Assembly: GCA_937876125.1 (NCBI GenBank)
Contig: CALEHF010000114.1
Location: 1 to 33,684 of the forward strand
Length of the DNA: 33,684 bases
DNA from: an uncultured bacterium
Lineage (GTDB): Bacteria > Planctomycetota > UBA8108 > UBA1146
Direction of reading: 5' to 3'
Of this stretch, positions 33,583 to 33,684 are shown in pieces. The notes below the pieces were generated by a model. That model saw only the letters and a program-made list of their open reading frames with translations. It did no database searches and was not told the DNA's origin. Positions within the stretch are counted from its first letter, which is position 1. The number at the start of each line of letters is the position of its first letter. Made by a program: the position numbers and the translations under genes.

Positions 33583-33684
33583 TCAGCGAATCCCCACTTC
33601 ACCCGTTAGCGCTTGCCGCACCAAGATCCAATCGAACGCGTAGCTGCCTCCTTGCACGATCCGCTCGACCCTGGGAACGATCAC
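33583..33684 (-). CDS. C-terminal end of a gene running off the window
   Basis: The last 102 bp read on the minus strand as 33 residues ending in TGA (33583-33585), with a protein-like composition (contains GGSYAFDWILVRQALTGEV). The start lies beyond the window. Too short to identify; coding status is inferred from composition and from the terminator and repeat region it faces. Confidence 0.45.
   Translation of the reverse strand: MIVPRVERIVQGGSYAFDWILVRQALTGEVGIR

Overview
The window is high-GC bacterial DNA, most likely from a planctomycete or a close relative. The main clue is the large secreted protein at 3049-6561, which ends in a dockerin-like double EF-hand segment followed by a short proline-rich tail, a pattern common in marine Planctomycetota. 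Supporting clues are a HEAT-repeat/von Willebrand A protein, NosD/PA14 and GHL10 lipoproteins, and a fused CcoN-CcoO oxidase subunit. No rRNA, tRNA, integrase, transposase or CRISPR array was seen. The assignment is inference from protein style, not from a marker gene.

Layout, left half (1-14.4 kb). A 19-bp tandem repeat abuts the 3' end of a membrane-anchored TPR/HEAT/VWA protein on the minus strand (94-2763). Divergent from it is the secreted protein, built as three copies of [propeller-like segment + Fn3-like segment] plus the dockerin-like end, closed by a strong intrinsic terminator. Two minus-strand membrane genes follow: an apparent fusion of the TIGR03546- and TIGR03545-like families, and a small four-helix protein. 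A tight plus-strand operon then carries a KDPG/KHG aldolase, a UPF0173 (UlaG-like) metallo-hydrolase, a NosD/PA14 lipoprotein and a GHL10 lipoprotein. A small unknown protein converges on it.

Right half (14.5-33 kb) is a respiratory island. On the minus strand a four-gene operon encodes a tetraheme cytochrome c, a Tat-exported 4x[4Fe-4S] protein, an NrfD/PsrC-type quinone-interacting membrane protein and an octaheme cytochrome of the hydroxylamine oxidoreductase (HAO) family. This resembles an Nrf-type quinol-linked chain in which NrfA is replaced by an octaheme enzyme. Divergent from it is a two-component pair: a globin-coupled PAS histidine kinase (probable haem gas sensor) and an NtrC-type sigma-54 activator with an intact GAFTGA loop. 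Immediately downstream lie a perfect inverted repeat, a good -24/-12 sigma-54 promoter match, and the whole cbb3 oxidase set: ccoNO fusion, ccoQ-like, monoheme ccoP, ccoG, fixH/ccoH, a DsbD_2/SafE-like membrane protein, ccoI, ccoS, then a tandem universal stress protein.

The most interesting reading is that a haem-globin sensor and a sigma-54 activator link gas sensing (O2 or NO) to transcription of the high-affinity oxidase, and perhaps of the divergent nitrogen-oxide/hydroxylamine module. The parts are visible in the sequence; the wiring is inference. The window ends with a 21-bp tandem repeat, a small cysteine-rich lipoprotein with a repeated Ser-Glu-Cys motif, a terminator, a 15-bp repeat, and the C-terminal end of a minus-strand gene that continues past the edge.
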